Shown here one piece after another: positions 16,630-25,202 of a stretch of 64,000 nt of DNA. Within the stretch, counting starts at the first letter, position 1. Each line of letters opens with the position of its first letter. A program made the translations under genes and the position numbers. Below the pieces are notes generated by a model. It searched no databases. It was not told where the DNA came from and saw only the letters and a program-made list of their open reading frames with translations. Origin of the DNA: Algimonas porphyrae (GTDB lineage Bacteria; Pseudomonadota; Alphaproteobacteria; Caulobacterales; Maricaulaceae); the NCBI RefSeq assembly GCF_041429795.1, contig NZ_CP163424.1:803501-867500 (forward strand). Direction: 5' to 3'.

Positions 16630-17670
16630 TCACCCAGCAGAGGGCTTTTTTCGGAAAGTTGACGGCGTAACCCCGACATGAGTCTTGAACGCCCGGTTGA
16701 ACGGCGAGAGAGAGCTGAAGCCGTGATCCAATGCGATCGTCAGGATCGGCAAATGGGCCTGATCCGGATCGCGCAGCGCCCGCTTGATGTCGGCAATCCG
16801 GTAGCTGTTGATGAAGCTGCTGAAATTGTCGTGGCCGAGCCCGTCGCCGATCGTCTCGCGCAGTTGCGTTTCGCTGATGCCTAACCGGTTCGCCAGATCG
16901 CCAATGCTCAATCCCGCTTCGAGATAGGGTTTTCGCTGTGTCATCTCTGCTTCAAGCACTACCATACGTCGCCTCAGCGCGTCCGGCAGCCTGTCCTCCG
17001 GCGGAGGCGAGGCCGCGCGTGTTGCGGAAAACAGAAGCGCATCTTCCGGTATATGGATCAGGTGGACGAACGCATAAAGTGTACCCATCCAGACGAGTGC
17101 GCCGCGTGCCGTAGGCAAGGCGTCTAGTGGCACGAGATAATTAGCCAGTGTGGAGCCGGCCGAGAACAGAACCAGAGCGACGGCAAATTGAAGGCGTGAG
17201 CGTCGACGTCGGTTGAGCATGTCGTCGCGGCGGTCCAGAAGCAGGCGCGTCACGATGTGGATGAGGATGATCAGCCCGAAGATGTTGGCGATCAGAGCAG
17301 CATGCCAGATCGGCAGGGACAGATCGAAACTGCGTCCGATATGGGAGGTCAACTTCGGCAGGCTGTAGCTGATCCCGATCAGAGCCGCGATTGGTCCGAC
17401 GCGAACCGCGCGACTGAATAGGGTCATGATGAAGAGCCAGATGAGGGGCAGGTCGAACGCGGAAACCAGGCCGGCCAGACGGGTAATCCAGGATTGCGTC
17501 GCGATGTAGTCAGGCGTGAAGTCGAGCAAGGACCCGATAACGCTTACGCAGGCAAGCTGCAGAAACACGCGGCTGCGCGATGGCAGCAGATCACGCTGTG
17601 CCATAAAGGCGATCAGAACCAGTATAAGGATCGCAGAGAAGCGGATCGCGGGATCGAAGAGGCTCATCAT
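16630..17670 (-). CDS. Membrane-embedded AraC-family regulator
   Basis: About seven hydrophobic segments in the first 220 residues (for example FSAILILVLIAFMA, FDLPLIWLFIMTLF) are followed by a C-terminal AraC/XylS double helix-turn-helix (LSIGDLANRLGISETQLRET; ILTIALDHGFSSLSPFNRAF). This is the known 7TM-plus-HTH_18 arrangement in which a membrane sensor is fused to the DNA-binding domain. I choose the ATG pair at 17670; the longer frame uses a TTG. It is divergent from tlpA and upstream of the amidohydrolase gene, a likely target. Confidence 0.85.
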   Translation of the reverse strand: MMSLFDPAIRFSAILILVLIAFMAQRDLLPSRSRVFLQLACVSVIGSLLDFTPDYIATQSWITRLAGLVSAFDLPLIWLFIMTLFSRAVRVGPIAALIGISYSLPKLTSHIGRSFDLSLPIWHAALIANIFGLIILIHIVTRLLLDRRDDMLNRRRRSRLQFAVALVLFSAGSTLANYLVPLDALPTARGALVWMGTLYAFVHLIHIPEDALLFSATRAASPPPEDRLPDALRRRMVVLEAEMTQRKPYLEAGLSIGDLANRLGISETQLRETIGDGLGHDNFSSFINSYRIADIKRALRDPDQAHLPILTIALDHGFSSLSPFNRAFKTHVGVTPSTFRKKPSAG

Positions 17671-17775
17671 GACCTGAGGCTCTGGCCGTACGCCCTCACG
17701 GGCTGCGTCGCATTGCGCCAAATTGCCTGCGGGTCAGCTGTGGCCTTACCGTGCGTCACGCTTTATCCTGCTTTC

Positions 17776-18345
17776 ATGTTCACGCTGACGAATGCCATCA
17801 GACTGATGATCTTGGCCGGCTTGCTGGCTGTTGCGCTGACGCTCGTCAAGGCTTGCCAGGCGCCGGAAGGTGCGTTGGAACGCTTCGGTGTCGATAGCCT
17901 GACGAAGTTGACGGTACTCGATAATCCACCCCTGCAATCCGGCGCCACATTTCAGACGCCGACAGGCACGATGACGCTGGAGGATGTCCGCGGCAAAGTT
18001 GTGCTGGTCAATGTCTGGGCGACCTGGTGTGCGCCTTGTGTCGTCGAAATGCCGAGCCTGGATGAGTTGGAGCGGATGCGTGGGGGCGAAGATTTCGCCG
18101 TCGTGCCGATCAGCCTCGACCGAACCATGGAGGAGATAGAGACATTTTATGCGCGTATGGAGCTATCGGCGATCCCGATTATTCATGATCCGAATTACAG
18201 CGTGAATGCGCAACTGGACCTGCCGGGTCTGCCGACATCGATCCTGTATGACCGGTCCGGTCGCGAAGTGGCGCGCTTGCCCGGTGAGGCGGAGTGGGTG
18301 AGTACGGAAGCGCTGGCCCTGATCGATTATCTGATCGCACAGTGA
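17776..18345 (+). CDS. tlpA: TlpA-like thiol-disulfide reductase
   Basis: A 189-residue membrane-anchored periplasmic thioredoxin: N-terminal span (LMILAGLLAVALTLV), then a thioredoxin fold with active site WATWCAPC near residue 83 and the cis-proline region LPGLPTSILYD. TlpA-type proteins reduce cytochrome c oxidase copper sites or c-type cytochrome precursors on the outer face of the inner membrane. The ATG at 17776 fits the signal anchor. The much longer open frame upstream belongs to the opposite-strand gene. In related genomes tlpA often lies next to argH; here two genes separate them. Confidence 0.92.
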   Translation: MFTLTNAIRLMILAGLLAVALTLVKACQAPEGALERFGVDSLTKLTVLDNPPLQSGATFQTPTGTMTLEDVRGKVVLVNVWATWCAPCVVEMPSLDELERMRGGEDFAVVPISLDRTMEEIETFYARMELSAIPIIHDPNYSVNAQLDLPGLPTSILYDRSGREVARLPGEAEWVSTEALALIDYLIAQ

Positions 18346-18415
18346 TGCCCACGCCGCCCGGCGCACAGCGTCGGCCAGGGAAAATATCAGTCAGGGATTA
18401 CGTCTCGGCTCATCC

Positions 18416-18814
18416 CTAACGCGGGGTGATGATGGCCACGCGCTGATTGCTGATTCCACGCGTCCCATAGCCTAGTGGGCGCGTCCGCTGACGCAGCGGG
18501 CTGTTCGCATCGCGGTAGAGATAGCCCTGATTGCGAATGCGTTCATCCTCCTGGCGGGCCTGCCGCTCAGCCTGAGCGGCTTGCTGGCGCAGACGCGCCC
18601 GTTCAAGAGCGATCCGCTCGCGCTGAACACGGGTTTGCGCAGCCGTGGCGGGCGAGACCGATGGCAGTGGAGCATAAGTATGCCGGACGACCCTGACGCC
18701 ATTTTCACAGCTCACGCTGGATGAGCTGGCCGTGGACGGCCCGCATTGCGCGTAACTGGCGACCGGCAAGGCCACCAAAAAGGTCGACGCAGCAGCGATA
18801 AGGGCAATTTTCAT
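18416..18814 (-). CDS. Small exported protein with Arg/Gln-rich helix
   Basis: The product has a clear signal peptide (MKIALIAAASTFLVALPVAS, cleaved after YAQ), a short cysteine-containing segment (CGPSTASSSSVSCENG) and a long helical region rich in Arg, Gln and Ala (RVQRERIALERARLRQQAAQ). I start at 18814 because it gives the signal peptide and has a GGAG 10 nt upstream. Function unknown; a periplasmic coiled-coil protein. Confidence 0.75.
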   Translation of the reverse strand: MKIALIAAASTFLVALPVASYAQCGPSTASSSSVSCENGVRVVRHTYAPLPSVSPATAAQTRVQRERIALERARLRQQAAQAERQARQEDERIRNQGYLYRDANSPLRQRTRPLGYGTRGISNQRVAIITPR

Positions 18815-18889
18815 GGCGATAGTCTCCATCGTGGGGAAGCGTTGCCATGCAGGTTCTGTGCCGGATCGCGAAACCAATCCAGTCTGCGC

Positions 18890-20128
18890 CTATTCGGCTG
18901 CTGCGAGGAGACTGGGCGCGCTCAATGCATCCAGCGAGACTATCAGGTCGGCGATAATATCGTCCACCGCTTCCAGTCCGACCGACAAGCGGACCAGCCC
19001 GTCCGAAATACCGTGCCTGATCCGCTCTTCCGGCGTGTAGGGACTATGCGTCATAGAGGCGGGATGCTGGATCAGCGTTTCGGCATCGCCAAGCGACACG
19101 GCGCAATGGATCATGGACAGGCCGTCGATCAGGGCTTTCCCGGCCTCGATACCGCCATGCAGTTCCAGGGCGATCATGCCGCCATAGGCCGGTCCGGCCT
19201 CAGTCGTCATCTGCAGATCCGCCAACTCGCGTTGCGCGAAACTGGACAGTCCGGGATAGAGGACGCTTGCGACGGCAGGATGCGAGGCGAGCGCCTCGGC
19301 AACCGTCTGAGCGCTGGAGCAGTGGCGCTCCATCCGCAGTTCCAGCGTCTTGAGGCCGCGCAATATCAGCATGGCCGTCATCGGCGCCATCACGGCGCCC
19401 GTCATGTCCTTCAGTCCGTACAACCGGATTTCGTCGATCAGCTCTTTGCAGCCGACGACGATGCCGCCGACAAGATCCCCGTGTCCGCCCAGATATTTGG
19501 TTGCCGAATGCACGACCAGATCCGCGCCGCGTTCGATCGGACGCGTCAGCACGGGTGTCGCATAGGTGTTGTCGACCATGACCAGCGCATCGGCGGACTT
19601 GGCAATCTTCGCGATGGCATCGATGTCGACCAGACGCATATTCGGATTGGCGGGAGTTTCGAAATAGACGACTTTCGTCCGGTTGCTGATCGCCCGGCGA
19701 AGCGTATCCGGTTCGGTCAGATCGCAATGAGTGACGATCACGCCGAACTTTTCCAGCCCGTGATGCAGGAAGGAGAAAGTGCATCCATAGAGCGTTTCGT
19801 CGACGATGATTTCGTCGCCTGGCTGCAGAATTGTCCAGAGGCTGGCCGTGATCGCACCGATGCCCGATCCTGTGGCCAGTCCGGCTTCCGCCCCTTCGAG
19901 CGACGCCATGCGCTGCTCCAGCAGATCGAGTGTCGGATTGGATATGCGCGAATAGACGTGGCCGGGTGCCTCTCCGGCGAAAATCGCGCCGCCTTGATCT
20001 GCGGACCCGAATACGAAAGTCGATGTCATGTGAACGGGCGGGGCGAGCGATCCGCCATGATCGAGCGGATCGTAACCGTGATGGATGGCCCGTGTGGCAA
20101 AGCCGGATGGTGAGTTTGAATCGCGCAT
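18890..20128 (-). CDS. mdeA: Methionine gamma-lyase (PLP-dependent)
   Basis: A 412-residue member of the Cys/Met-metabolism PLP family. The PLP lysine is in SATKYLGGHGD, the phosphate-contact YSRISNPT is present, and the segment LYGCTFSFLHHGLEKFGV contains the active-site cysteine that marks methionine gamma-lyases rather than cystathionine enzymes. The C-terminal QHPASMTHSPYTPEER and GLVRLSVGLE segments also match. It splits methionine into methanethiol, 2-oxobutanoate and ammonia. The divergent Lrp-type gene is its likely regulator. Confidence 0.92.
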   Translation of the reverse strand: MRDSNSPSGFATRAIHHGYDPLDHGGSLAPPVHMTSTFVFGSADQGGAIFAGEAPGHVYSRISNPTLDLLEQRMASLEGAEAGLATGSGIGAITASLWTILQPGDEIIVDETLYGCTFSFLHHGLEKFGVIVTHCDLTEPDTLRRAISNRTKVVYFETPANPNMRLVDIDAIAKIAKSADALVMVDNTYATPVLTRPIERGADLVVHSATKYLGGHGDLVGGIVVGCKELIDEIRLYGLKDMTGAVMAPMTAMLILRGLKTLELRMERHCSSAQTVAEALASHPAVASVLYPGLSSFAQRELADLQMTTEAGPAYGGMIALELHGGIEAGKALIDGLSMIHCAVSLGDAETLIQHPASMTHSPYTPEERIRHGISDGLVRLSVGLEAVDDIIADLIVSLDALSAPSLLAAAE

Positions 20129-20164
20129 GCCGAAGGCTCCGATGGAAATCGTCGAGTGGCTTAT

Positions 20165-20222
20165 GTGCTATTTTCAGCAGCATTATCGTGCTAATGTTGT
20201 CTAGTTAAGGCATTGATTAGCA
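20165..20222. promoter_or_regulatory. Candidate Lrp/AsnC operator between mdeA and its regulator
   Basis: TGCTAAT (20189-20195) and ATTAGCA (20216-20222) form an inverted repeat with centres 27 bp apart, and a further TGCTA lies at 20166-20170. Repeated half-sites in a divergent control region are typical of Lrp-family autoregulation and co-effector control of the target gene. Confidence 0.45.
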
Positions 20223-20226
20223 TGAA

Positions 20227-20697
20227 GTGTCAAAAATGGATGCGATAGACCGGAGACTTGTCAGAGCTTTGCAGCGCGATGGGCGCATGACCAATCGGCA
20301 GCTGGCCGATCATGTCGGCCTGTCGCCTTCGCCCTGCCTTCGCCGCCTCAAGGCTCTGGAAAGCGCTGGCGTCATTCGCGGCTATCACGCTGAGATCGAC
20401 CCCGATCTCTATGGGCTACCGATCACCGTGTTCATTCGCGTCCGGCTGGAGCGTCACGACGAAGATACGGTCAATGGGTTCGAGGCGAAGGTCCGCGCCA
20501 ATGACAATATCGTCGAATGCCACGTTATGACGGGGCAGGCCGATTATCTGTTGCGCGTGATGGTCGCGGACCTGTCCGACTATGAACGCTTCGTGCGCCA
20601 TGATCTGCAGCGGATCGGTGGGATCGCATCGATCGATACAAGCTTCGCCTATGGGCAGGTCAAACGCCGTGCGGCCTTTCCTTTTGTTGGTCGCTAG
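20227..20697 (+). CDS. Lrp/AsnC-family transcriptional regulator
   Basis: A 156-residue protein with an N-terminal helix-turn-helix (LVRALQRDGRMTNRQLADHV, GLSPSPCLRRLKALE) and a C-terminal RAM ligand-binding domain (VMTGQADYLLRVMVADLSDY). It probably senses an amino acid, likely methionine or a product of methionine breakdown, and controls the divergent methionine gamma-lyase gene. The start may be GTG 20227 or ATG 20236. Its 3' end overlaps the convergent phoD gene by 4 nt. Confidence 0.92.
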   Translation: MSKMDAIDRRLVRALQRDGRMTNRQLADHVGLSPSPCLRRLKALESAGVIRGYHAEIDPDLYGLPITVFIRVRLERHDEDTVNGFEAKVRANDNIVECHVMTGQADYLLRVMVADLSDYERFVRHDLQRIGGIASIDTSFAYGQVKRRAAFPFVGR

Positions 20698-22376
20698 CGC
20701 TTGTTCAGTGCCAGTGAGGCATCTGTACGGATGATGTCGAATGTCGCGCGTGGCGCAGCAGCATAATCCAGGCTGAGGATATTATCGACGGCGATGAAGG
20801 TGGCTTTCGCCTCGTCCCTGTCCAGTGACAGGTCGATATAGCCTTTGCCATCCGGATCATGATGGCGAACCATTGGGTTGCGCTCTGCGAGCAGCGCCGA
20901 GTAGGTCGAGGCTTCGGGTCCGAAATAGCTCGATGAGCCCGGTGAGGTCACGGCGTTCGTGCCGAGTTCAACACCCATACGGCGCCCGCTATTATCGCGC
21001 AGCTCATTCGCCCACCATTCATGCGTATCGCCCGTCAGCACGATCAGGTCGGTCGCTCCGGCTTCTGCCATGGCGGCGTAAAACCGCTCCCGCGCAGCCG
21101 GATAGCCGTCCCACGCATCGAGGTTGAGCGGAATGTCGAGCGTGGTCAGGGCGATGAAGTCACGAATTTGCGGCACGACCTTTTCCAGCTCCGCAATGGC
21201 CGGTGAATCCGCAATCGGTGTCAGGTTGGGAGTGGTGACTTCCGCCATGATGATCTGATTGGCGAGCACGCGCCAGCGTGTGCCGGATGCAACCGATTCC
21301 GTCATGGTCTGGGTCAGGCGCTCGGACTGCGGTCGTCCCAGCAATTCACGCGAAGGGTCAACCAGATCGACCGTCTTGAATTTTTCCAGGCCCTCCGGGG
21401 TCGCCAGCTCCGCACCTATCACAGCATAATCGAGCTGTTCCGAGCGCGCCATGAGCCGGGTTTCCAGCGTCGCCAACGTGACCAGATCACCCCACTGAAA
21501 ATCACGGATCAGTTCTTCCGCAGCCTGACCGCGAGCCGGGTCGCGCACAGGCATCCATTCATAATAGGCTCGCAAGGCCGCACTGCGACGCTCATTCCAA
21601 TCCCCTTCGCCGAGATCGTGATTTTCCGCGCCGCCTTCCCAGCTATTATTCGTCGTTTCGTGGTCATCCCAGATCGGGATCAGCGGATGGGCCGCATGCA
21701 TGGCCTGGCTGCCCGCATCGGATTTATACTGGGCGTGACGGGTCCGGTAGTCGGACAGAGTCACGATCTCCTTGTCCGGCTGATGCTCCCGCCCGATCTG
21801 TCTGGACACTGCGCCGCCATAACCGGCCGTGCTGTATTCATAGATGTAATCGCCCAGATGGATGACGGCGTCGACATCATCGCGTTGCGCAATCGCGTCA
21901 TACACATTGAAATGGCCGAACGCGTAATTGGAACAGGAGACGACGGCGAAGCGAGCGGCGCTCACCATTCCTGTCGGCAAGGTCCGGCTTCGCCCGGTTG
22001 GGGATACGGCGTCGCCGATCAGGAACCGGTAGTAATAGGTCTCGCCGGACCGGAGCGACCGCGTCTCGGCCTTGACGGTCCAGTCACGCTGGGCGCTGGT
22101 GCGTGTGTCGCCGCGATAGGCAATGTCGGTAAAGTCCGCATTCGTCGCAATTTCGTAACGCAGATCAACCGCACCCGCTGGCGCGTTGACCCATGTGATC
22201 CGCGTCCAGATCAGGAAGCCATTTTCAGACGGCTCTCCGGACGCGACGCCATGGTCGAACTGCGCTCCGTTCGGCTCCGCGCGCGTGCCAGTGCCGGTCG
22301 TGGTGCAGGCGCTCAGCCCTGTGGCCAGACCGCCGAGTAGCGTACTGCGCAGCGCGCCCCGTCTCGAAATCCGCAT
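20694..22376 (-). CDS. phoD: PhoD-type alkaline phosphatase, Tat-exported
   Basis: A 560-residue phosphodiesterase/phosphomonoesterase of the PhoD family. The signal has the twin-arginine motif SRRGALRSTLLGG followed by LSAC, so it may be a Tat lipoprotein. PhoD metal residues are seen in VVSCSNYAFGHFNVY, HLGDYIYEY, IPIWDDHETTNNSWEGGAEN and LTGDTHEWWANEL. The enzyme usually needs calcium and iron and frees phosphate from esters when phosphate is short. GGGAGAGACGG precedes the ATG. Two tandem palindromes lie upstream. Confidence 0.93.
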   Translation of the reverse strand: MRISRRGALRSTLLGGLATGLSACTTTGTGTRAEPNGAQFDHGVASGEPSENGFLIWTRITWVNAPAGAVDLRYEIATNADFTDIAYRGDTRTSAQRDWTVKAETRSLRSGETYYYRFLIGDAVSPTGRSRTLPTGMVSAARFAVVSCSNYAFGHFNVYDAIAQRDDVDAVIHLGDYIYEYSTAGYGGAVSRQIGREHQPDKEIVTLSDYRTRHAQYKSDAGSQAMHAAHPLIPIWDDHETTNNSWEGGAENHDLGEGDWNERRSAALRAYYEWMPVRDPARGQAAEELIRDFQWGDLVTLATLETRLMARSEQLDYAVIGAELATPEGLEKFKTVDLVDPSRELLGRPQSERLTQTMTESVASGTRWRVLANQIIMAEVTTPNLTPIADSPAIAELEKVVPQIRDFIALTTLDIPLNLDAWDGYPAARERFYAAMAEAGATDLIVLTGDTHEWWANELRDNSGRRMGVELGTNAVTSPGSSSYFGPEASTYSALLAERNPMVRHHDPDGKGYIDLSLDRDEAKATFIAVDNILSLDYAAAPRATFDIIRTDASLALNKR

Positions 22377-22428
22377 CCGTCTCTCCCATCCTGCGATCAG
22401 TCGTTACTGTACGGATTGTCGTGACAGT

Positions 22429-22455
22429 CTGATGTCATCAGGCTGATGTTATCAG
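22429..22455. promoter_or_regulatory. Two tandem 13-bp palindromes upstream of phoD
   Basis: CTGATGTCATCAG (22429-22441) and CTGATGTTATCAG (22443-22455) are near-identical palindromes (CTGAT-3-ATCAG) separated by one base, giving a 14-bp period. They lie 53-79 nt before the phoD start codon, after the stop of the upstream gene. They do not match the usual Pho box repeats, and no T-run follows, so an operator is more likely than a terminator. Confidence 0.5.
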
Positions 22456-22468
22456 ATCGTTTTACAAC

Positions 22469-23425
22469 CTACTCCGCAGACGGGCCCTCGAAGTCGCCGC
22501 CCATGGAGCGCCAGGCGGCCGTGATGATTCCGCCCTGATCGATGAAGCCGTCCAGATCGGCCATATCGGCGAGCGGTTCGGCGTCTATGATCTCCTGCAG
22601 GGACTTGCCCGCCATCTTGTGTTCGCTGACGCGGTTATAGATGGCCTGCAGCCTGTCGCGTGCTGCGGTGAGCCCATCGCGATCCGTGATCGGTCCGTGT
22701 CCAGGAATGATCACGGTGTCGGCGTCGGCCATGGCCAGAACCTTGTCGTGGGCCGCGATCATACCCTGCATCGATCCGCCACTATCGACATCGACGAAGG
22801 GAAACATGCCGAGGAAAAGATTGTCGCCCATATGGACGACATTGGGTTCTTCGAACAGGACGATCGTATCGCCGTCCGTATGGGCTGACGGGACGTGAAT
22901 GGAGCGGGCCGTAATGCCGTTGAAATGCAGGCTCGCCTGATCGGTGAATGTCACGACAGGCCAGAAGTCTTCGTTCTTGGCCTCGTTCATCCGGCCCCAA
23001 GCCTTGTTCATATAGCTGGTGCCCATGCGTGTCCGGACATTCTCATGCGCCATAATCATGGCGCCGGCCTCTTTCATCTCCGGGTTGGACCCGGTGTGAT
23101 CGCCGTGCAGATGGGTATTGATAACGAAGAGGAGATTGTCGTTCTCGCCGGCAATTTGCTGCACATGATAGAGGATTTCCTCGGCGTTGCGGGCGAACTT
23201 GTCATCGATCAACACGACACCGTCCGGACCGGAACTGACACCGATATTGCCGCCGGATCCGAACAGCACATGCAGATTATCCGTGATTTTTTCGACGCGC
23301 AGTTGCGGGTCTTCCGGGGCCGGGCGCTCGACGGTGTGGGAATGCTGATCATGGGCGCTTGCGACAAGCGGAGACGCACTGCTCATCACAAGTGTGGCGA
23401 CGGACAGCAGAAGAATGCGGGTCAT
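22469..23425 (-). CDS. Exported metallo-beta-lactamase-fold hydrolase
   Basis: A 318-residue protein with a cleavable signal peptide (LLLSVATLVMSSASPLVASA) and a metallo-beta-lactamase core: NTHLHGDHTGSNPEM holds the HxHxDH zinc motif near residue 110, and the later ligands are in PSAHTDGDTIV and IPGHGPIT. It belongs to the group often annotated as MBL-fold quinoprotein relay-like or Zn-dependent hydrolase. Substrate unknown and beta-lactamase activity not implied. It is followed after 92 nt by phoD on the same strand. Confidence 0.88.
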   Translation of the reverse strand: MTRILLLSVATLVMSSASPLVASAHDQHSHTVERPAPEDPQLRVEKITDNLHVLFGSGGNIGVSSGPDGVVLIDDKFARNAEEILYHVQQIAGENDNLLFVINTHLHGDHTGSNPEMKEAGAMIMAHENVRTRMGTSYMNKAWGRMNEAKNEDFWPVVTFTDQASLHFNGITARSIHVPSAHTDGDTIVLFEEPNVVHMGDNLFLGMFPFVDVDSGGSMQGMIAAHDKVLAMADADTVIIPGHGPITDRDGLTAARDRLQAIYNRVSEHKMAGKSLQEIIDAEPLADMADLDGFIDQGGIITAAWRSMGGDFEGPSAE

Positions 23426-23434
23426 GGGTGGCTC

Positions 23435-24454
23435 CTAGGAAGCAAGAGAGAGGCGCGCGCCCGGCGGGAGAACCCGGTCTGGACAGGCGTGATTGTCGAT
23501 ATGGGCGCGAATATTGATGAGAACCTTTTCACCCATTTCACGGCGGCTCTCATGTGTAGACGATCCGATGTGGGGGGCGAGAATCACATTCTCGAGACCC
23601 AGAAGTGAGGGGTGCGGTCGCGGCTCGTCCTCATAGACGTCCAGACCGGCTCCAGCGAGGCGGCCTTGTGCCAGCGCGTCGGCCAGCGCGGCTTCGTCGA
23701 TGATCTCGCCGCGTGACGTGTTGACCAGATAGCTGTCCGGTTTCATCAGGGCGAGCGTGCGCCCGTCGATCAGGTGCCGGGTGGAGGGCGTCAGCGGCGC
23801 ATTGATCGACAGGATGTCGATTTCCGTCAGCATATCTTCCAGCGTATCATGCCACCGCGCATCCAGCGCCCGTTCCATGGTTTCTGGGACGCGCTGACGA
23901 TTATGGTAGTGCACGGACAGCCCGAAGGCGTGGGCGCGGCGTGCGACGGCGCTGCCGATCCGGCCCATGCCCAGAATGCCGAGCCGTTTGCCCCGGACGC
24001 GGTGCCCGAGCATATGCGTCGGGCCCCAGCCATCAAACCCACCGGCGCGCATCCGTCGGTCCCCTTCGACCAGTCGTCGCGGCACGGCCAGGATCAGCGC
24101 CATGGCCAGATCGGCCGTATCTTCGGTCAGTACACCTGGCGTGTTCGTCACGGTGAGACCGCGCGCATGCGCGGCGGCGACATCGATGTGATTGGTACCA
24201 GCCCCAAAATTGGCGATCAGGCTCAGCTGGTCCGATGCGGCGGCAATGACATCGGCATCGATTGTGTCGGTCACGGTCGGGACGAAGACATCGCAATGCG
24301 CGATCGCCTCCTGCAGCGCCGTCTGGCTCATCGGCGTATCGTCGGTTCGCAGCACGACATCGAACAGTTCGCGCATGCGCGCTTCGACAGGATCCGGAAG
24401 GCGTCGGGTTACAACCACACGCGGATTCGGGATCGGGGAGCGGGATGTTACCAT
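23435..24454 (-). CDS. D-2-hydroxyacid dehydrogenase (glyoxylate/hydroxypyruvate reductase type)
   Basis: An NAD(P)-dependent enzyme with the Rossmann motif LGILGMGRIGSAVARRA, the segment NTSRGEIIDEAALADAL, the catalytic arginine in INAPLTPSTRHL and the histidine in LAPHIGSSTHESR. It should reduce glyoxylate or hydroxypyruvate; exact substrate unknown. I prefer the ATG at 24454 (MVTSRSPIPN); an ATG at 24496 adds 14 residues without homologous character. Ends 9 nt before the MBL gene begins, so the two could be co-transcribed. Divergent from the SH3 protein gene. Confidence 0.9.
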   Translation of the reverse strand: MVTSRSPIPNPRVVVTRRLPDPVEARMRELFDVVLRTDDTPMSQTALQEAIAHCDVFVPTVTDTIDADVIAAASDQLSLIANFGAGTNHIDVAAAHARGLTVTNTPGVLTEDTADLAMALILAVPRRLVEGDRRMRAGGFDGWGPTHMLGHRVRGKRLGILGMGRIGSAVARRAHAFGLSVHYHNRQRVPETMERALDARWHDTLEDMLTEIDILSINAPLTPSTRHLIDGRTLALMKPDSYLVNTSRGEIIDEAALADALAQGRLAGAGLDVYEDEPRPHPSLLGLENVILAPHIGSSTHESRREMGEKVLINIRAHIDNHACPDRVLPPGARLSLAS

Positions 24455-24567
24455 AGGTCTCTTGTGGCCCGGCAGCGCCAGCGGAGCAAGACCCATAAGC
24501 GAAGGTTTGAACCGCCAGATCGCGACTGTTTAACGCGGATTTAACGCTGATCGGTAATGTCTGTCCC

Positions 24568-25173
24568 ATGCGGATCCGATTCCCGTCCAGTCTTGTCAGC
24601 GCCACTATCGGGCTGGTTGTCGCGACCTGCTTAGCGGCTGCTGTGGTGGCCGGGGATGGATCGCCGCAGACGGTGGCGCAGCCAACAGCGCAGACGATGG
24701 TTGTGGTGCAGCCTGTACCAGCGCCTTTATCCGGGTTCTACCGTGTTTCTGCCGATCAGACGCCGTCGGGCTTTCCGGTGCCGCGCTATGTCAGCCTGAA
24801 GTTCGGCAAGGTGAATGCACGCACGGGACCCTCGCGCAGCCATCCCGTCGCCTATCAGTACCGACGCCGTGGATTGCCGCTGATCGTAGTTGCCGAAACC
24901 GAGATGTGGCGCAAGGTTCGTGACATTCATGGTGATGAGGCGTGGGTTCGCAAGCCAGCCCTGTCGGGCGAGCGATTTGCCATGCTGACGGGGGAGGCGG
25001 TGTTGCGCGCCAAGACGGAGGCGGATTCGCGCCAGCTGGCGCGGATCGAACGGGGCGCGCTGGTGGCGCTGGAAGATTGCAAGACAAACGGTATCTGTCG
25101 TGTGCGGACGGCGGGGGGTCTTAAGGGTTACGTGCCGCAGCGTCTGCTCTGGGGTGCCCAGCCGCTCGACTGA
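24568..25173 (+). CDS. Exported SH3-domain protein
   Basis: A 201-residue protein with an N-terminal signal peptide (LVSATIGLVVATCLAAAVVA), a Pro/Gln-rich linker and two bacterial SH3-like domains. The first is marked by VNARTGPSRSHPVAYQYRRR and WRKVRDIHGDEAWV; the second by VLRAKTEADSRQLARIERGA and LKGYVPQRLLWG. Such domains bind cell-wall or periplasmic targets. In alphaproteobacteria this family is commonly found beside a 2-hydroxyacid dehydrogenase, as here. Confidence 0.85.
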   Translation: MRIRFPSSLVSATIGLVVATCLAAAVVAGDGSPQTVAQPTAQTMVVVQPVPAPLSGFYRVSADQTPSGFPVPRYVSLKFGKVNARTGPSRSHPVAYQYRRRGLPLIVVAETEMWRKVRDIHGDEAWVRKPALSGERFAMLTGEAVLRAKTEADSRQLARIERGALVALEDCKTNGICRVRTAGGLKGYVPQRLLWGAQPLD

Positions 25174-25202
25174 GCCGCTTTTTTCCAACACGCGCGTCAG
25201 CC

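Noticed and set aside
18746..20113. 455-codon plus-strand frame opposite mdeA
   Set aside because: Opposes a complete methionine gamma-lyase with all active-site motifs; no coding features of its own.
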